NCBI RefSeq assembly: GCF_004368965.1 | Contig: NZ_SORO01000010.1 | Coordinates: 1-7,261, forward strand | DNA from: Leptospira meyeri | GTDB lineage: Bacteria > Spirochaetota > Leptospiria > Leptospirales > Leptospiraceae | Direction: 5' to 3' | Length of the DNA: 7,261 bases | In this document: positions 1-6,485 of the stretch, one piece after another | How positions within the stretch are numbered: the stretch's first letter is position 1 | Layout: the number at the start of each line of letters is the position of its first letter | Notes under the pieces: generated by a model | The model's input: the letters and a program-made list of their open reading frames with translations, nothing else | The model's database searches: none | What the model was told of the DNA's origin: nothing | Program-made: the position numbers and the translations under genes

Positions 1-78
1 TTTATAATCTTCTATTAATTCAGTAATTTTGTTTTCTAAAATATATTGATTAACGTTTTTGAACATTTTATTCTGCAT
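1..78 (-). CDS. N-terminal fragment of a cassette gene running off the left edge
   Basis: On the minus strand an open frame starts with ATG at 76-78 and runs 26 codons to the window edge without a stop, beginning MQNKMFKNVNQYILENKITE. A second in-frame ATG lies at 64-66. The start is only about 4 bp outside the left core of the first repeat, the position expected for the gene of the next cassette downstream in the array. The visible residues are charged, Asn- and Ile-rich and probably helical. No family can be recognised from so short a piece, and either ATG could be the true start because no strong ribosome binding site is visible. Confidence 0.5.
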   Translation of the reverse strand, partial: MQNKMFKNVNQYILENKITELIEDYK

Positions 79-81
79 TGC

Positions 82-245
82 GACTAACGAACTAGACTTA
101 CCGAAGTTGTCCGACCCTGAGTCCCGGAAACGGGACGTTAGGGACTGGCACGTAGTTTGCGGATGCAAACGAGTGACAGGAGGACAATTTGGCGTAGCCC
201 GAGCGAGGCCTAGTGCCGAAGCGTAGCGGTAAGTCGCTGTTAGCC
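82..245 (-). repeat. attC-like site 1
   Basis: The left core is CTAAC at 84-88 and the right core is GTTAGCC at 239-245. GACTTACCG at 95-103 pairs perfectly with CGGTAAGTC near the right end, separated from the cores by GAACTA on the left and GCT on the right. AAGTTGTCC at 104-112 pairs with 182-190, with one G.T wobble (106 with 188). Inside are a hairpin GTCCCG-GAAA-CGGGAC at 121-136 and a second hairpin with stem GTTTGC/GCAAAC near 155-170. A third, GC-rich element lies at about 191-222. This belongs to body type A, shared with sites 4, 5 and 7. It lies directly downstream of the HEPN gene. Confidence 0.85.
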
Positions 246-254
246 GCAGTAGAT

Positions 255-1472
255 TTAATCATTAGTATCTAATACATCTAAGAGATTTTCATATCGCCGT
301 GCTACATAGCTGTTAGTGAATCTAGTTTTGATGGAATTTTGAACTAATTTCGATTTTTTAATATTATTTAGGACGATATCTTTATTCTTTTCCATAATTT
401 CTAGACACACAGGTGCACCCGTGTTACTGTAGAAAACTTTTCGTCCGGATCCATGAAATCCGTAACCTCCACTTTCACCTACGTAGCATAGAATTAGCCA
501 TTTTACATACTTTTCCTGTAGTTCATCCGGTACAAATTCTAAGCCTCCAACTTCTTGAAAATTTCTTAATAGTTCTCCATGTTTTTTGAAATTACCCCAT
601 TCAAATCCGGTTGATTCAAAGAGTTTAAAGAAATCCTCAAAAAAATCCTGTTTTCTTGCCTTGGTCAAATATGGGAATAGCTTAGCATTGAGGGCAATTT
701 TTGCTAGGTTAAAATCCATATTCTTTCTACCTAGTATCTCTTCGAAATACTTTGCTACCTCAATAATTGCGTGTGGATGCATTCGTTGACTTAAAAGAAA
801 AATACCGTTGATAGCATTTTCTCGCACGATTTCAGGTTTTTTTTCATCTTTGTTAATATTAATAAGGTTTTTTAAAATTTCAATTTGTCTTACTTGTGGA
901 GCATGTTCAAAATCTGTTAAGAATGTATTATTTAAAGTTACAAATTTTGGACTTTCGATTAATTCTTTTATATCATTTACGCTCAAAATTTTAATTGGAT
1001 CTTTCGATAATACGACATCAACACAGGTTTTAAAAATATATAGACAGTCTTCTACACCTGCCTCGTATTCAGAATCTTCATGTTCTAAATCTTTTCTAAT
1101 TTCGTAACATCTTAAAATTCTTCGATATTCGGGATGAGACAGTAGTCCAATCCTATATGATAAATGAATAATGTTTAAAGTACTATAATTTTCTAAATCA
1201 TCTAATCTTGTTATAGGTGGTAATTTGTACTGTAGAGTTGCTTCCTTAATGATGTCTTGGCCAGATAATTTTATCTTTTCTTTCAAGTCATGCATAGCAG
1301 CGTTTAGCAACCTTTGACATGCACTACTTGGATCTATTTTAATTAACTTATTTACCCTTTGAATTAAATCTCTGGATTTCCATTCTGGTCGAATTTTATT
1401 AAGATAATCGGGAACATTTGAATCGATGACCAATTGAACATCAGGGCTTGGAATTAATTCATTATCTGTCAT
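255..1472 (-). CDS. HEPN-domain protein, candidate RNase-type defence or stress factor
   Basis: A 405-residue, largely helical cytoplasmic protein with no signal peptide or membrane segment. Residues 118-155 carry the signature of a HEPN domain: the motif R126-K-D-L-E-H131 (Rx4H) sits at the start of a helix, followed by an acidic turn and a long amphipathic helix. In HEPN families this Arg and His form the metal-independent RNase site, and many members are toxins or abortive-infection effectors. The N-terminal 115 residues look like the preceding HEPN helices. The C-terminal 230 residues are helical and contain a Gly-rich turn at 332-343 that I cannot place. The start is supported by AAAGGAT seven bases upstream, only about 28 bp from the cassette boundary, and the stop lies inside the cassette's terminal inverted repeat. 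RNase activity is inferred; some HEPN proteins are inactive. Confidence 0.8.
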   Translation of the reverse strand: MTDNELIPSPDVQLVIDSNVPDYLNKIRPEWKSRDLIQRVNKLIKIDPSSACQRLLNAAMHDLKEKIKLSGQDIIKEATLQYKLPPITRLDDLENYSTLNIIHLSYRIGLLSHPEYRRILRCYEIRKDLEHEDSEYEAGVEDCLYIFKTCVDVVLSKDPIKILSVNDIKELIESPKFVTLNNTFLTDFEHAPQVRQIEILKNLININKDEKKPEIVRENAINGIFLLSQRMHPHAIIEVAKYFEEILGRKNMDFNLAKIALNAKLFPYLTKARKQDFFEDFFKLFESTGFEWGNFKKHGELLRNFQEVGGLEFVPDELQEKYVKWLILCYVGESGGYGFHGSGRKVFYSNTGAPVCLEIMEKNKDIVLNNIKKSKLVQNSIKTRFTNSYVARRYENLLDVLDTND

Positions 1473-1500
1473 ATTAATATCCTTTTTTTAAATCTATTGC

Positions 1501-1660
1501 GGCTAACGAACTAGGGGAGACGACGTTCCTCGTAGCTGAGCCTCGCAGAGGCGTTAGCGTCGGCGCGTCTTCTTGCTTAGCGAGAAGCGTGACGGAGAGG
1601 AATGTGGCGTAGCCCAAGCGAGGCCTGGTGCCGAAGCGACGCGTTTCCCCGCTGTTATGC
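1501..1660 (-). repeat. attC-like site 2
   Basis: The left core is GGCTAAC at 1501-1507 and the right core is GTTATGC at 1654-1660. They differ from each other because each end belongs to a different cassette. The L-like box GGGGAGACG pairs with CGTTTCCCC through one G.T wobble. The first hairpin is GCTGA-GCCT...AGGC-G-TTAGC rather than the CCC/GGG version of site 1. The second hairpin is CTTCTTGC/GCGAGAAG, again with one T.G wobble. This is body type B, shared with sites 3 and 6. It lies 12 bp from the stop of the three-helix membrane protein gene. Confidence 0.85.
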
Positions 1661-1672
1661 GCAGTAATATTT

Positions 1673-2386
1673 TTATAGGCTGACATTGAAGAAATTATGT
1701 TCAAAATTTTGATTTGAGTTTAGAATAATATATATTCCGTCCTTATTAATTATTTTGTAATAATTTAATGTGCCATTCATGCCTGTTTCCAATGTGCAAA
1801 TAACTATTCCATTTTTAAAATCGACATTCTCTTTCAGGACAATTTGATTATTCGTACTTAACGTTTTCTTAAAATATGGGTAGAATTGGTCTAATGTTTG
1901 AGCCTCTGAATAGTAAGCATTAGTAGTTCTGGAAAGAAATGCATTATAGTAAAAGTTTTTGGATTTGAATTGATAGTGCGATACTGTAGGTTTTTTTTCC
2001 GTAAAATCTTTATTTTCGATCTCACTTCCTGGAAATACTACGGAAATATTATTTTCTATTTTTAAAACTCCATTATCAAGCTTAGCATCTACTTTGGCTA
2101 ATTTTTCGAAAGTAATAAAGTTATATGTTGTTAAAATGAAAAATGAATAAACGAATATATTGTAACGATTTAAGTGTCTCTTTGTTACTTTTATAATTAA
2201 TAAAGCTGAAAGTATGAAGAATAGGCCAACTGAAATATTTATAAAGAAATACTCAGTCATTAAGCGTAGGTTAATTAGATTTGAAAACGCTACTTTATAT
2301 CCATCATATTTCATTATAGATTCTAAGAAATTTAGGATTAATCCAATAGCTAAAATTACATTTTGTTTATTAATATATTTTTTCAT
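1673..2386 (-). CDS. Three-helix membrane protein with C-terminal extracytoplasmic domain
   Basis: I do not recognise the family. The 237-residue product has hydrophobic segments at about 10-26, 44-66 and 76-92, with basic residues before the first (K2, K3, K7) and between the second and third (KVTKRHLNR, 66-74). By the positive-inside rule the N-terminus is cytoplasmic and residues 100-237 face the periplasm. That C-terminal part alternates short strands and loops, with a VVFPGSE segment at 116-122 and an Ala/Tyr-rich helix near 149-172. It suggests a small alpha/beta sensing or binding domain, which is inference only. The ATG is about 30 bp inside the cassette boundary and is preceded by an AT-rich stretch without a clear Shine-Dalgarno sequence, so expression probably depends on upstream transcription. 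It is the only gene of its cassette. Confidence 0.75.
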   Translation of the reverse strand: MKKYINKQNVILAIGLILNFLESIMKYDGYKVAFSNLINLRLMTEYFFINISVGLFFILSALLIIKVTKRHLNRYNIFVYSFFILTTYNFITFEKLAKVDAKLDNGVLKIENNISVVFPGSEIENKDFTEKKPTVSHYQFKSKNFYYNAFLSRTTNAYYSEAQTLDQFYPYFKKTLSTNNQIVLKENVDFKNGIVICTLETGMNGTLNYYKIINKDGIYIILNSNQNFEHNFFNVSL

Positions 2387-2414
2387 GTGTTTAAGATTTT
2401 TTTAATATTATTGC

Positions 2415-2578
2415 GCATAACGAATTAGGGGAGACGACGTTGTCCGTAGCTGAGCCTTCGAAGAAGGCGTTAGCGTCGGCGCGTCTTCTTGCGGAGCGAG
2501 AAGCGTGACGGAGGACAATGTGTCGTAGACCGAGCAAGGGCGTAAGTCCCGCAGCGAAGCGTTTCCCCGCTGTTATGC
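2415..2578 (-). repeat. attC-like site 3
   Basis: The left core is GCATAAC at 2415-2421 and the right core is GTTATGC at 2572-2578. The left spacer reads GAATTA, a one-base variant of the GAACTA found at most other sites. The body is type B and very close to site 2: GGGGAGACG pairs with CGTTTCCCC, GCCT-AGGC closes the first hairpin, and CTTCTTGC/GCGAGAAG forms the second. The middle stem is the TTGTCC/GGACAA version otherwise seen in type A sites 1 and 7, which suggests shuffling of stem modules. It follows the secreted M23-like gene by 11 bp. Confidence 0.85.
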
Positions 2579-2589
2579 GACGTTTGATT

Positions 2590-3531
2590 TTAAAGATTTT
2601 TATACTCAGCTATTCGATCTTTAATAACTTTTTCGTCATCAATTTGTGTAAAATCTCTAGCACAGATATATATTCTCTTGTTTATATGATCAATAGTTGT
2701 AACGCTTCCATAGATAAATAAAGGAGAATTTAATTTATATTCTTCTTTTAGATATTTATCATAGTTTTTTTGCCAAAAAATAACTGGCGAATAACCGGAA
2801 ATTTTGAATTTAGTAATAACATTTTCTGAAAAGAATAGATTTGATGTGGAATAAATTTGCTGTTCGGTTTGTAATAATCCTTCTGTTCTGATGGTATCAG
2901 TTGGGTATTCAGAAAGTGTGATTTGGAATCTAATTCTGTCAATAGAGTTGGTATGGAAAATAGTAAAATCGCTAGGCTCATCATTTTCATCTTTCCATCG
3001 TTTAAAATAGTTATTTAGAAAGTTTTGAAGTGATGAATTAATTCTAAAAGACAAGAAGTTAGTATTATTTCTATTGATCCAATCTGGGGTAAAAAAGAAA
3101 AAATTGTCGAATTTTAGCGCTTTTCTTTGTGACAACCGAATTGGAAACGGAGACAATTTATCAAAACTTGATGTGACAAAGCATTCCGGATCACAGGATC
3201 CGATAGCTGTTCCATATCTGATCTTTTCATTATCTTTAACAAAAACTGTGGCTAGATTTCCATAGATTAAATCGTAACTTTCGGTTAATTCACTATTTTT
3301 AAAGTAAAATGTACTATTAGTTTTAATAAAAACTATAAATCTATCATCTTTGTTTTTTATAATTTTTGTTACAAAACCATCAGCATCGGATTTAATATTA
3401 TTACCTTTACTATTTTGAAATATTAGTGATGGTAATTGAAATGTGGAGTCCGTTGATTCCAGGTTCTGAGAATACATTTCCGAAGAAAGAATGGAAATGA
3501 ACAATGTGAAAGTGATTAAGTTATTTTTCAT
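2590..3531 (-). CDS. Secreted protein with degenerate M23/LytM-like domain
   Basis: A 313-residue product starting MKNNLITFTLFISILSS, a typical signal peptide with basic N-terminus, hydrophobic core and likely cleavage near residues 21-22 (MYSQ). There is no lipobox Cys. This start is preferred over an in-frame ATG ten codons upstream because GAGGT precedes it at correct spacing and the upstream codon lies in the cassette end. Residues 47-113 resemble the core of M23 peptidases: a D-G-F-V strand, then YGNLATVFVKDNEKIRYG and AIG, matching the usual Y-x-x-L...V-x-x-G-x-x-IG pattern. The catalytic HxH histidine motif expected in this region is absent, so I infer a non-catalytic envelope-binding or regulatory protein, not a hydrolase. 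Residues 114-313 are unrecognised and beta-rich. Single gene of its cassette. Confidence 0.75.
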   Translation of the reverse strand: MKNNLITFTLFISILSSEMYSQNLESTDSTFQLPSLIFQNSKGNNIKSDADGFVTKIIKNKDDRFIVFIKTNSTFYFKNSELTESYDLIYGNLATVFVKDNEKIRYGTAIGSCDPECFVTSSFDKLSPFPIRLSQRKALKFDNFFFFTPDWINRNNTNFLSFRINSSLQNFLNNYFKRWKDENDEPSDFTIFHTNSIDRIRFQITLSEYPTDTIRTEGLLQTEQQIYSTSNLFFSENVITKFKISGYSPVIFWQKNYDKYLKEEYKLNSPLFIYGSVTTIDHINKRIYICARDFTQIDDEKVIKDRIAEYKNL

Positions 3532-3557
3532 ATTTACCTCAAAATTTATCAAATGTC

Positions 3558-3718
3558 GCATAACGAACTAGACTTAACGACGTTCCTCGACCCTGAGTCC
3601 CGAAGGGACGTTAGGGACTGGAACGACGCTTGCGAAGGCAAGAGGAGTGCCAGAGAGGAATGTGTCGTAGACCGAGCGAGGCCTTGTGCCGAAGCGTAGC
3701 GGTAAGTCGCTGTTATAC
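3558..3718 (-). repeat. attC-like site 4
   Basis: The left core is GCATAAC at 3558-3564 and the right core is GTTATAC at 3712-3718. The body is type A, with GACTTAACG facing CGGTAAGTC (one true A.G mismatch, the only L-box mismatch in the set that is not a wobble). CCCTGA-GTCCC...GGGAC-G-TTAGGG forms the first hairpin and CTTGC-GAAG-GCAAG the second. The middle stem GTTCCTC/GAGGAAT is otherwise seen in type B site 2. It lies 14 bp beyond the stop codon of the Doc toxin gene. Confidence 0.85.
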
Positions 3719-3732
3719 GACGTAGCCTATTT

Positions 3733-4131
3733 TTAAATATTAAGATTTGCTAGAGATTCTAAAGTATTTTTAATCTCTTCCATTTTGAATTTTCCTTCTG
3801 CAACTCCAATAACGAAATCATAGAGAATTTCATTTGGATCAAGGAGGTCATATCCATTAATATCGAGAAATACTAGTGTAGAGGCTAATGCCACTCTTTT
3901 GTTTCCATCCAAAAAAGGATGATTTTTGCAAAGATAGTATAAGTATGCTGCAGCTTTATCAAATAAAGAAGGATGTAAACTTTCACCATCAAAAGTCGTC
4001 ATTGGTTGATGAATAGCCGATTCTAAGAGTCCATAGTCACGAATATCCGCCGCTCCGCCATACAAATCGATTTGGTTTTTATGTATTTGAATTACGTCCT
4101 CAATTGAAAGGAAAATAGTATCATCCAGCAT
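3733..4131 (-). CDS. doc: Doc (death-on-curing) family toxin, Fic fold
   Basis: The 132-residue product contains the motif H71-P-F-L-D-G-N-K-R79, the Fic/Doc active-site loop HxFx(D/E)xNKR, within an all-helical protein of the usual Doc length (about 125-135). Residues 20-36 (NQIDLYGGAADIRDYG) match the conserved Doc N-terminal segment that begins I-x-x-YGG. In characterised Doc, the toxin phosphorylates elongation factor Tu and halts translation; here that activity is inferred from family. Position 76 is Gly as in Fic proteins, where phage P1 Doc has Ala. The ATG directly abuts the TAA of the antitoxin (TAAATG, no spacer), and no independent Shine-Dalgarno is visible, so translation is probably coupled. 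No residues of the active site are missing, so the toxin looks functional. Confidence 0.9.
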   Translation of the reverse strand: MLDDTIFLSIEDVIQIHKNQIDLYGGAADIRDYGLLESAIHQPMTTFDGESLHPSLFDKAAAYLYYLCKNHPFLDGNKRVALASTLVFLDINGYDLLDPNEILYDFVIGVAEGKFKMEEIKNTLESLANLNI

Positions 4132-4344
4132 TTATTGGGCTAGTTTTTTGAGAGTTTTTCCGTGAGCTTTATTAATCTTTTCTAAAGATTTAGATAAGTT
4201 CTTCTCGATCGGTTTAATAATTAAAGATTTACCATCAGTCGTAACTTCGAGTGTAGAATTTTGATCAATTTTAAGTAGCTCAAGAATAGGTTTTTCGATA
4301 ACCAAAGCGGAGCTATTTCCGTGTTGCACAAGTTTTTTTAACAT
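4132..4344 (-). CDS. AbrB/MazE/SpoVT-type antitoxin partner of Doc
   Basis: The 70-residue product MLKKLVQHGNSSALVI... has the swapped-hairpin AbrB/MazE DNA-binding fold at residues 1-46: a K-x-x-x-x-G-N-S-x-A-L-x-I start, a helix ILELLKI, and the closing strands STLEV and LIIKPI. Residues 47-70 form a basic, helical tail that would bind and neutralise the toxin. The open frame extends 14 codons further upstream, but that longer start would lie within the probable promoter and lacks a ribosome binding site. The chosen ATG has AGGC about ten bases upstream. The order antitoxin then toxin and the abutting stop/start are typical of type II modules. Pairing AbrB-type antitoxins with Doc, where phage P1 uses Phd, is a hybrid arrangement. 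The product probably represses its own operon via the palindrome just upstream. Confidence 0.88.
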   Translation of the reverse strand: MLKKLVQHGNSSALVIEKPILELLKIDQNSTLEVTTDGKSLIIKPIEKNLSKSLEKINKAHGKTLKKLAQ

Positions 4345-4360
4345 TTTTAAGCCTGTATTA

Positions 4361-4378
4361 ACAATGTAGTAACATTGT
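4361..4378 (-). promoter_or_regulatory. Perfect palindrome, probable operator of the toxin-antitoxin operon
   Basis: ACAATGT-AGTA-ACATTGT is a perfect 7-4-7 inverted repeat, centred about 25 bp upstream of the antitoxin start. On the minus strand a -10-like TATACA/TACAAT (4374-4381) overlaps its upstream half; no convincing -35 is visible. The position and symmetry fit autorepression by the AbrB-type antitoxin. Binding itself is inferred. Confidence 0.6.
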
Positions 4379-4386
4379 ATAATCAA

Positions 4387-4524
4387 TTACAATCAAAAAA
4401 TTAAATATTTTGGATGAATTTAATCGGATAGATTCAATGTGAATTTAATTTTGAAATAATTTAACACATTTTGATTTTTCCTATAATTTCATCTTTCATT
4501 CCGAATCGATTTTTAGGCTATGTC
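4387..4524 (-). promoter_or_regulatory. AT-rich leader of the toxin-antitoxin cassette
   Basis: About 140 bp separate the cassette boundary from the antitoxin, whereas most other cassettes leave 14-30 bp. The stretch is very AT-rich with no open frame of note. It probably holds the upstream part of the cassette's own promoter, which fits the need of a toxin-antitoxin module to be expressed wherever the cassette lands. No clear -35 hexamer can be named. Confidence 0.4.
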
Positions 4525-4688
4525 GTATAACGAACTAGACTAACCGACGTAGGCTGGCCCTGAGTCCCGAACGGGACGTTAGGGACTGGCCACGACACTT
4601 GCGTAAGCAAGGGGAGTGCCAGAAGCCTATGTGGCGCAGCCCAAGCGAGGGCGAAGTCCCGAAGCGAAGCGGTTAGTCGCTGTTATAC
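4525..4688 (-). repeat. attC-like site 5
   Basis: The left core is GTATAAC at 4525-4531 and the right core is GTTATAC at 4682-4688. GACTAACCG pairs perfectly with CGGTTAGTC. The middle stem is ACGTAGGCT with AGCCTATGT at one G.T wobble, a sequence not used by any other site here. The first hairpin is GTCCCG-AA-CGGGAC, the second CTTGC-GTAA-GCAAG. The stop codon of the gene at 4683-5432 lies inside the right core. Confidence 0.85.
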
Positions 4689-5432
4689 GTCGTTTTTTAT
4701 TTTTCCGATTAAATCAGTTATTAAATCATTTTCAGTATGATTATAAATGAAATCTGCAAATGCTTTATTTTTATTTATAATCACATTGAGTTCCAATAAG
4801 TTTGTAGGCTCTAAATTTAAGTAGGTTAAATATTCTTTATCTGAATAGTAGCTATTGATTTGAGGGAAAATTTCTTTGAAGACAATATGCTCTATTTGTC
4901 TAATGCCCATTTTAATTGCTTCATTAAAGTGATGGGAATTTGGTTCATAATCAAAAACCTGGTACACCGCTGATTCAATATCGATTTTTTTTCCACCAAA
5001 AAAGCTTTTATCATTATAGGTTATTAGGATGAAGTATTCTATGAACTCTGGTTTATTTAGACCATTTTTTAATCCGATAAGTAGATAATAATCCCCTAAG
5101 GTTTGCGTACGTTTACTTAACAAAAGAATTGGTAATTCTAATCTTCTCAGTAATTCCTCTCTAGATATTTGATGATTTAAAAATCTTAGATTATATTCGA
5201 TGATTTTCGGGTGTGTTCTATATGTTTCGGATAAGATATTTAATATGTTTTTTATATATTCTTCATATCCAGATCCGCTTTCTTCATTTGGTATAAAGAT
5301 AGTTTTTCCTTTGTCAAACCCGTTAGATTTGTTTATATACTTTGTCAGAATATTTTTTTTTGTGGGATAGTCTTCAACTTTCCAATCTAACGCTTCTAGG
5401 AAATGCTTAATTTTTGATAGTTGTATTTTCAT
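4683..5432 (-). CDS. Unrecognised partner protein of the DUF4365-type nuclease
   Basis: I cannot assign a family. The 249-residue soluble product starts MKIQLSKIKHFLEALDWKVE. It has an N-terminal segment with strands V19-Y22 and T44-I47 ending in a Pro (IP at 47-48), then a helix YEEYIKNILNILSETY (56-71). This W...V...I.P...Y...I...L layout recurs, from memory, in proteins of predicted defence operons. Residues 95-140 hold helices with many Leu and Arg, and the rest is helical with no catalytic motif I can see. The start lies 5 bp after the stop of the upstream nuclease gene, indicating a co-transcribed and probably translationally coupled pair. Its TAA stop falls inside the attC core, so the last codons (N-D-V-stop) are written by the cassette end itself. 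Confidence 0.75.
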   Translation of the reverse strand: MKIQLSKIKHFLEALDWKVEDYPTKKNILTKYINKSNGFDKGKTIFIPNEESGSGYEEYIKNILNILSETYRTHPKIIEYNLRFLNHQISREELLRRLELPILLLSKRTQTLGDYYLLIGLKNGLNKPEFIEYFILITYNDKSFFGGKKIDIESAVYQVFDYEPNSHHFNEAIKMGIRQIEHIVFKEIFPQINSYYSDKEYLTYLNLEPTNLLELNVIINKNKAFADFIYNHTENDLITDLIGKIKNDV

Positions 5433-5437
5433 AAAGA

Positions 5438-5956
5438 TTACAATAGTTGATCGAATAAATTTTTAATAGTGTTTGAAATAAGTCTATTAGAGGTTGATAT
5501 TTCAATAGTTTTGTTATATTTGCAAGTGTTGATAGGAATATTGTTTGGAATAAAAAAGTAGCAATTTTTTCTTATCATTAAATCTTCCTTGTTTAAAGAT
5601 ATCCATTCCTTTTCTTCATTGGGTAATACGAACAGAAATAGAATTAGGGGTTTCTTCGAGTTTTGTCTTGAGAAGAGGTCATTGTAGTTTTTTGATTTGA
5701 GGGGGTACTTAAAAATACCGGCTTTTGAATTAAATCTTGATTCTTTAATTGCTTTAATTTGAATATCTACCTCTCTACCGTTTGGGAAGTATTCTTTTTT
5801 CCCATCAAATGTAACTCTTGAATCTAATTCCTTAAGAGTGATGTCCACTCCATAGTCGTGAATAAACTCAACGACTAGATAGTTTTCGTGTGCAGCAATG
5901 GCAGTTATATATGCAATTGAAATTAATTCTTTTTTATGGTTTGCTGGTATGTTCAT
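5438..5956 (-). CDS. DUF4365-type PD-(D/E)xK nuclease-like protein
   Basis: The 172-residue product matches the DUF4365 pattern: a first helix with Glu (E10) and an Ile/Ala-rich stretch, then D34-Y-G-V-D38 on a strand, and V63-D-I-Q66-I-K68. Together D38 and Q66-x-K68 form a PD-(D/E)xK-type site in its QxK variant, a nuclease fold used by restriction and anti-phage enzymes. Residues 104-140 (PLILFLFVLPNEEKEWISL) fit the following core strands, and the C-terminal 30 residues form a helix. It is the first gene of its cassette, with its ATG about 20 bp inside the boundary and no strong Shine-Dalgarno. The second gene follows after 5 bp. DNA cleavage is inferred from the fold, and a role in anti-phage defence is inferred from the pairing and setting. 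Confidence 0.8.
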   Translation of the reverse strand: MNIPANHKKELISIAYITAIAAHENYLVVEFIHDYGVDITLKELDSRVTFDGKKEYFPNGREVDIQIKAIKESRFNSKAGIFKYPLKSKNYNDLFSRQNSKKPLILFLFVLPNEEKEWISLNKEDLMIRKNCYFFIPNNIPINTCKYNKTIEISTSNRLISNTIKNLFDQLL

Positions 5957-5976
5957 ATGTTAGCTTAAAAAATGAC

Positions 5977-6138
5977 GTATAACGTAACTAGCTTGCCGAA
6001 GTTCCCCGGAGCTGAGCCTACGTAGTAGGCGTTAGCGTCGGCGCGGATTTTGCGTAAGCAAGAGACGTGACGGAGGGGAATTTGGCGGAGCCTGGAGGGA
6101 GGGCTTGTCCCTCCCGGAACGGCAAGCGTCAGTTATGC
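5977..6138 (-). repeat. attC-like site 6 (divergent)
   Basis: The left core is GTATAAC at 5977-5983 and the right core is GTTATGC at 6132-6138. The spacers are GTAACTA and GTCA, one base longer than at other sites on each side, and the L box is eight bases, GCTTGCCG with CGGCAAGC. The body is type B, but its right-hand hairpin is enlarged to GGGAGGG with CCCTCCC around a CTTGT loop, a seven-pair stem. The second hairpin TTTTGC/GCAAGA has one T.G wobble. Confidence 0.8.
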
Positions 6139-6173
6139 GCTGTGCCAATGAAAATAGATAATTATAATACAAT

Positions 6174-6467
6174 CTAAAGATTTTTATTCTTTCTATGATT
6201 TCTTAGTAACAAAATTAGTGAAATTAAACCTAAAAATATTGTTGTATATGGAAATATTAAGCTTGAAAGAATCGGAAACGCTTCAACAGCAAATTCAAAA
6301 ATTAACATTTCTGTTGAACTTTGGTCAAAAGATTCAAATGTCATTGGATGCTCACCGTCTTCAATCCAAGCCAAAAGTGCGACTGATAATAAGGTTAATA
6401 GAAAATTAAATATTATTAATATAGAAATAGATTTTAATATTGTAAATAAGGGGATTAATTTTCTCAT
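6174..6467 (-). CDS. Small two-helix membrane protein
   Basis: The 97-residue product has hydrophobic stretches at about 12-34 and 56-88, with basic ends (MRK at the N-terminus, RNHRKNKNL at the C-terminus). This predicts both termini in the cytoplasm and an acidic loop (WIEDGEHPMTFESFDQSS) outside. No family is recognised. AAGGAA about seven bases upstream of the ATG is a good ribosome binding site, which supports it as a real gene. It is the 3'-most element of its cassette on the minus strand, following the decayed frame at 6559-7035. It may once have been co-transcribed with it or be a later addition. Its possible roles, such as immunity or holin-like, are not shown by the sequence. Confidence 0.65.
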   Translation of the reverse strand: MRKLIPLFTILKSISILIIFNFLLTLLSVALLAWIEDGEHPMTFESFDQSSTEMLIFEFAVEAFPILSSLIFPYTTIFLGLISLILLLRNHRKNKNL

Positions 6468-6485
6468 TTTCTTTCCTTAGGTGTA

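Noticed and set aside
586..1107. Plus-strand open frames of 67 and 99 codons
   Set aside because: They lie opposite the convincing HEPN gene, lack ribosome binding sites and have low-complexity, antisense-like composition.
1474..1704. 76-codon open frame on the minus strand spanning attC-like site 2
   Set aside because: It runs entirely through the repeat and its cassette ends. Similar stop-free frames cross site 7, so this reflects GC-rich structured DNA and not a gene.
2214..2721. Plus-strand open frames at 2214-2405 and 2518-2721
   Set aside because: The first is antisense to the membrane protein gene and the second crosses site 3. Neither has gene-like features.
2748..3265. Open frames inside the secreted protein gene (minus 2748-2990, plus 3074-3265)
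   Set aside because: They are shadows in other frames of a gene with a clear signal peptide and ribosome binding site.
4345..4386. Upstream ATG extending the antitoxin by 14 codons
   Set aside because: The extension would overlap the palindrome and the -10-like box, is unlike the AbrB N-terminus and lacks a ribosome binding site.
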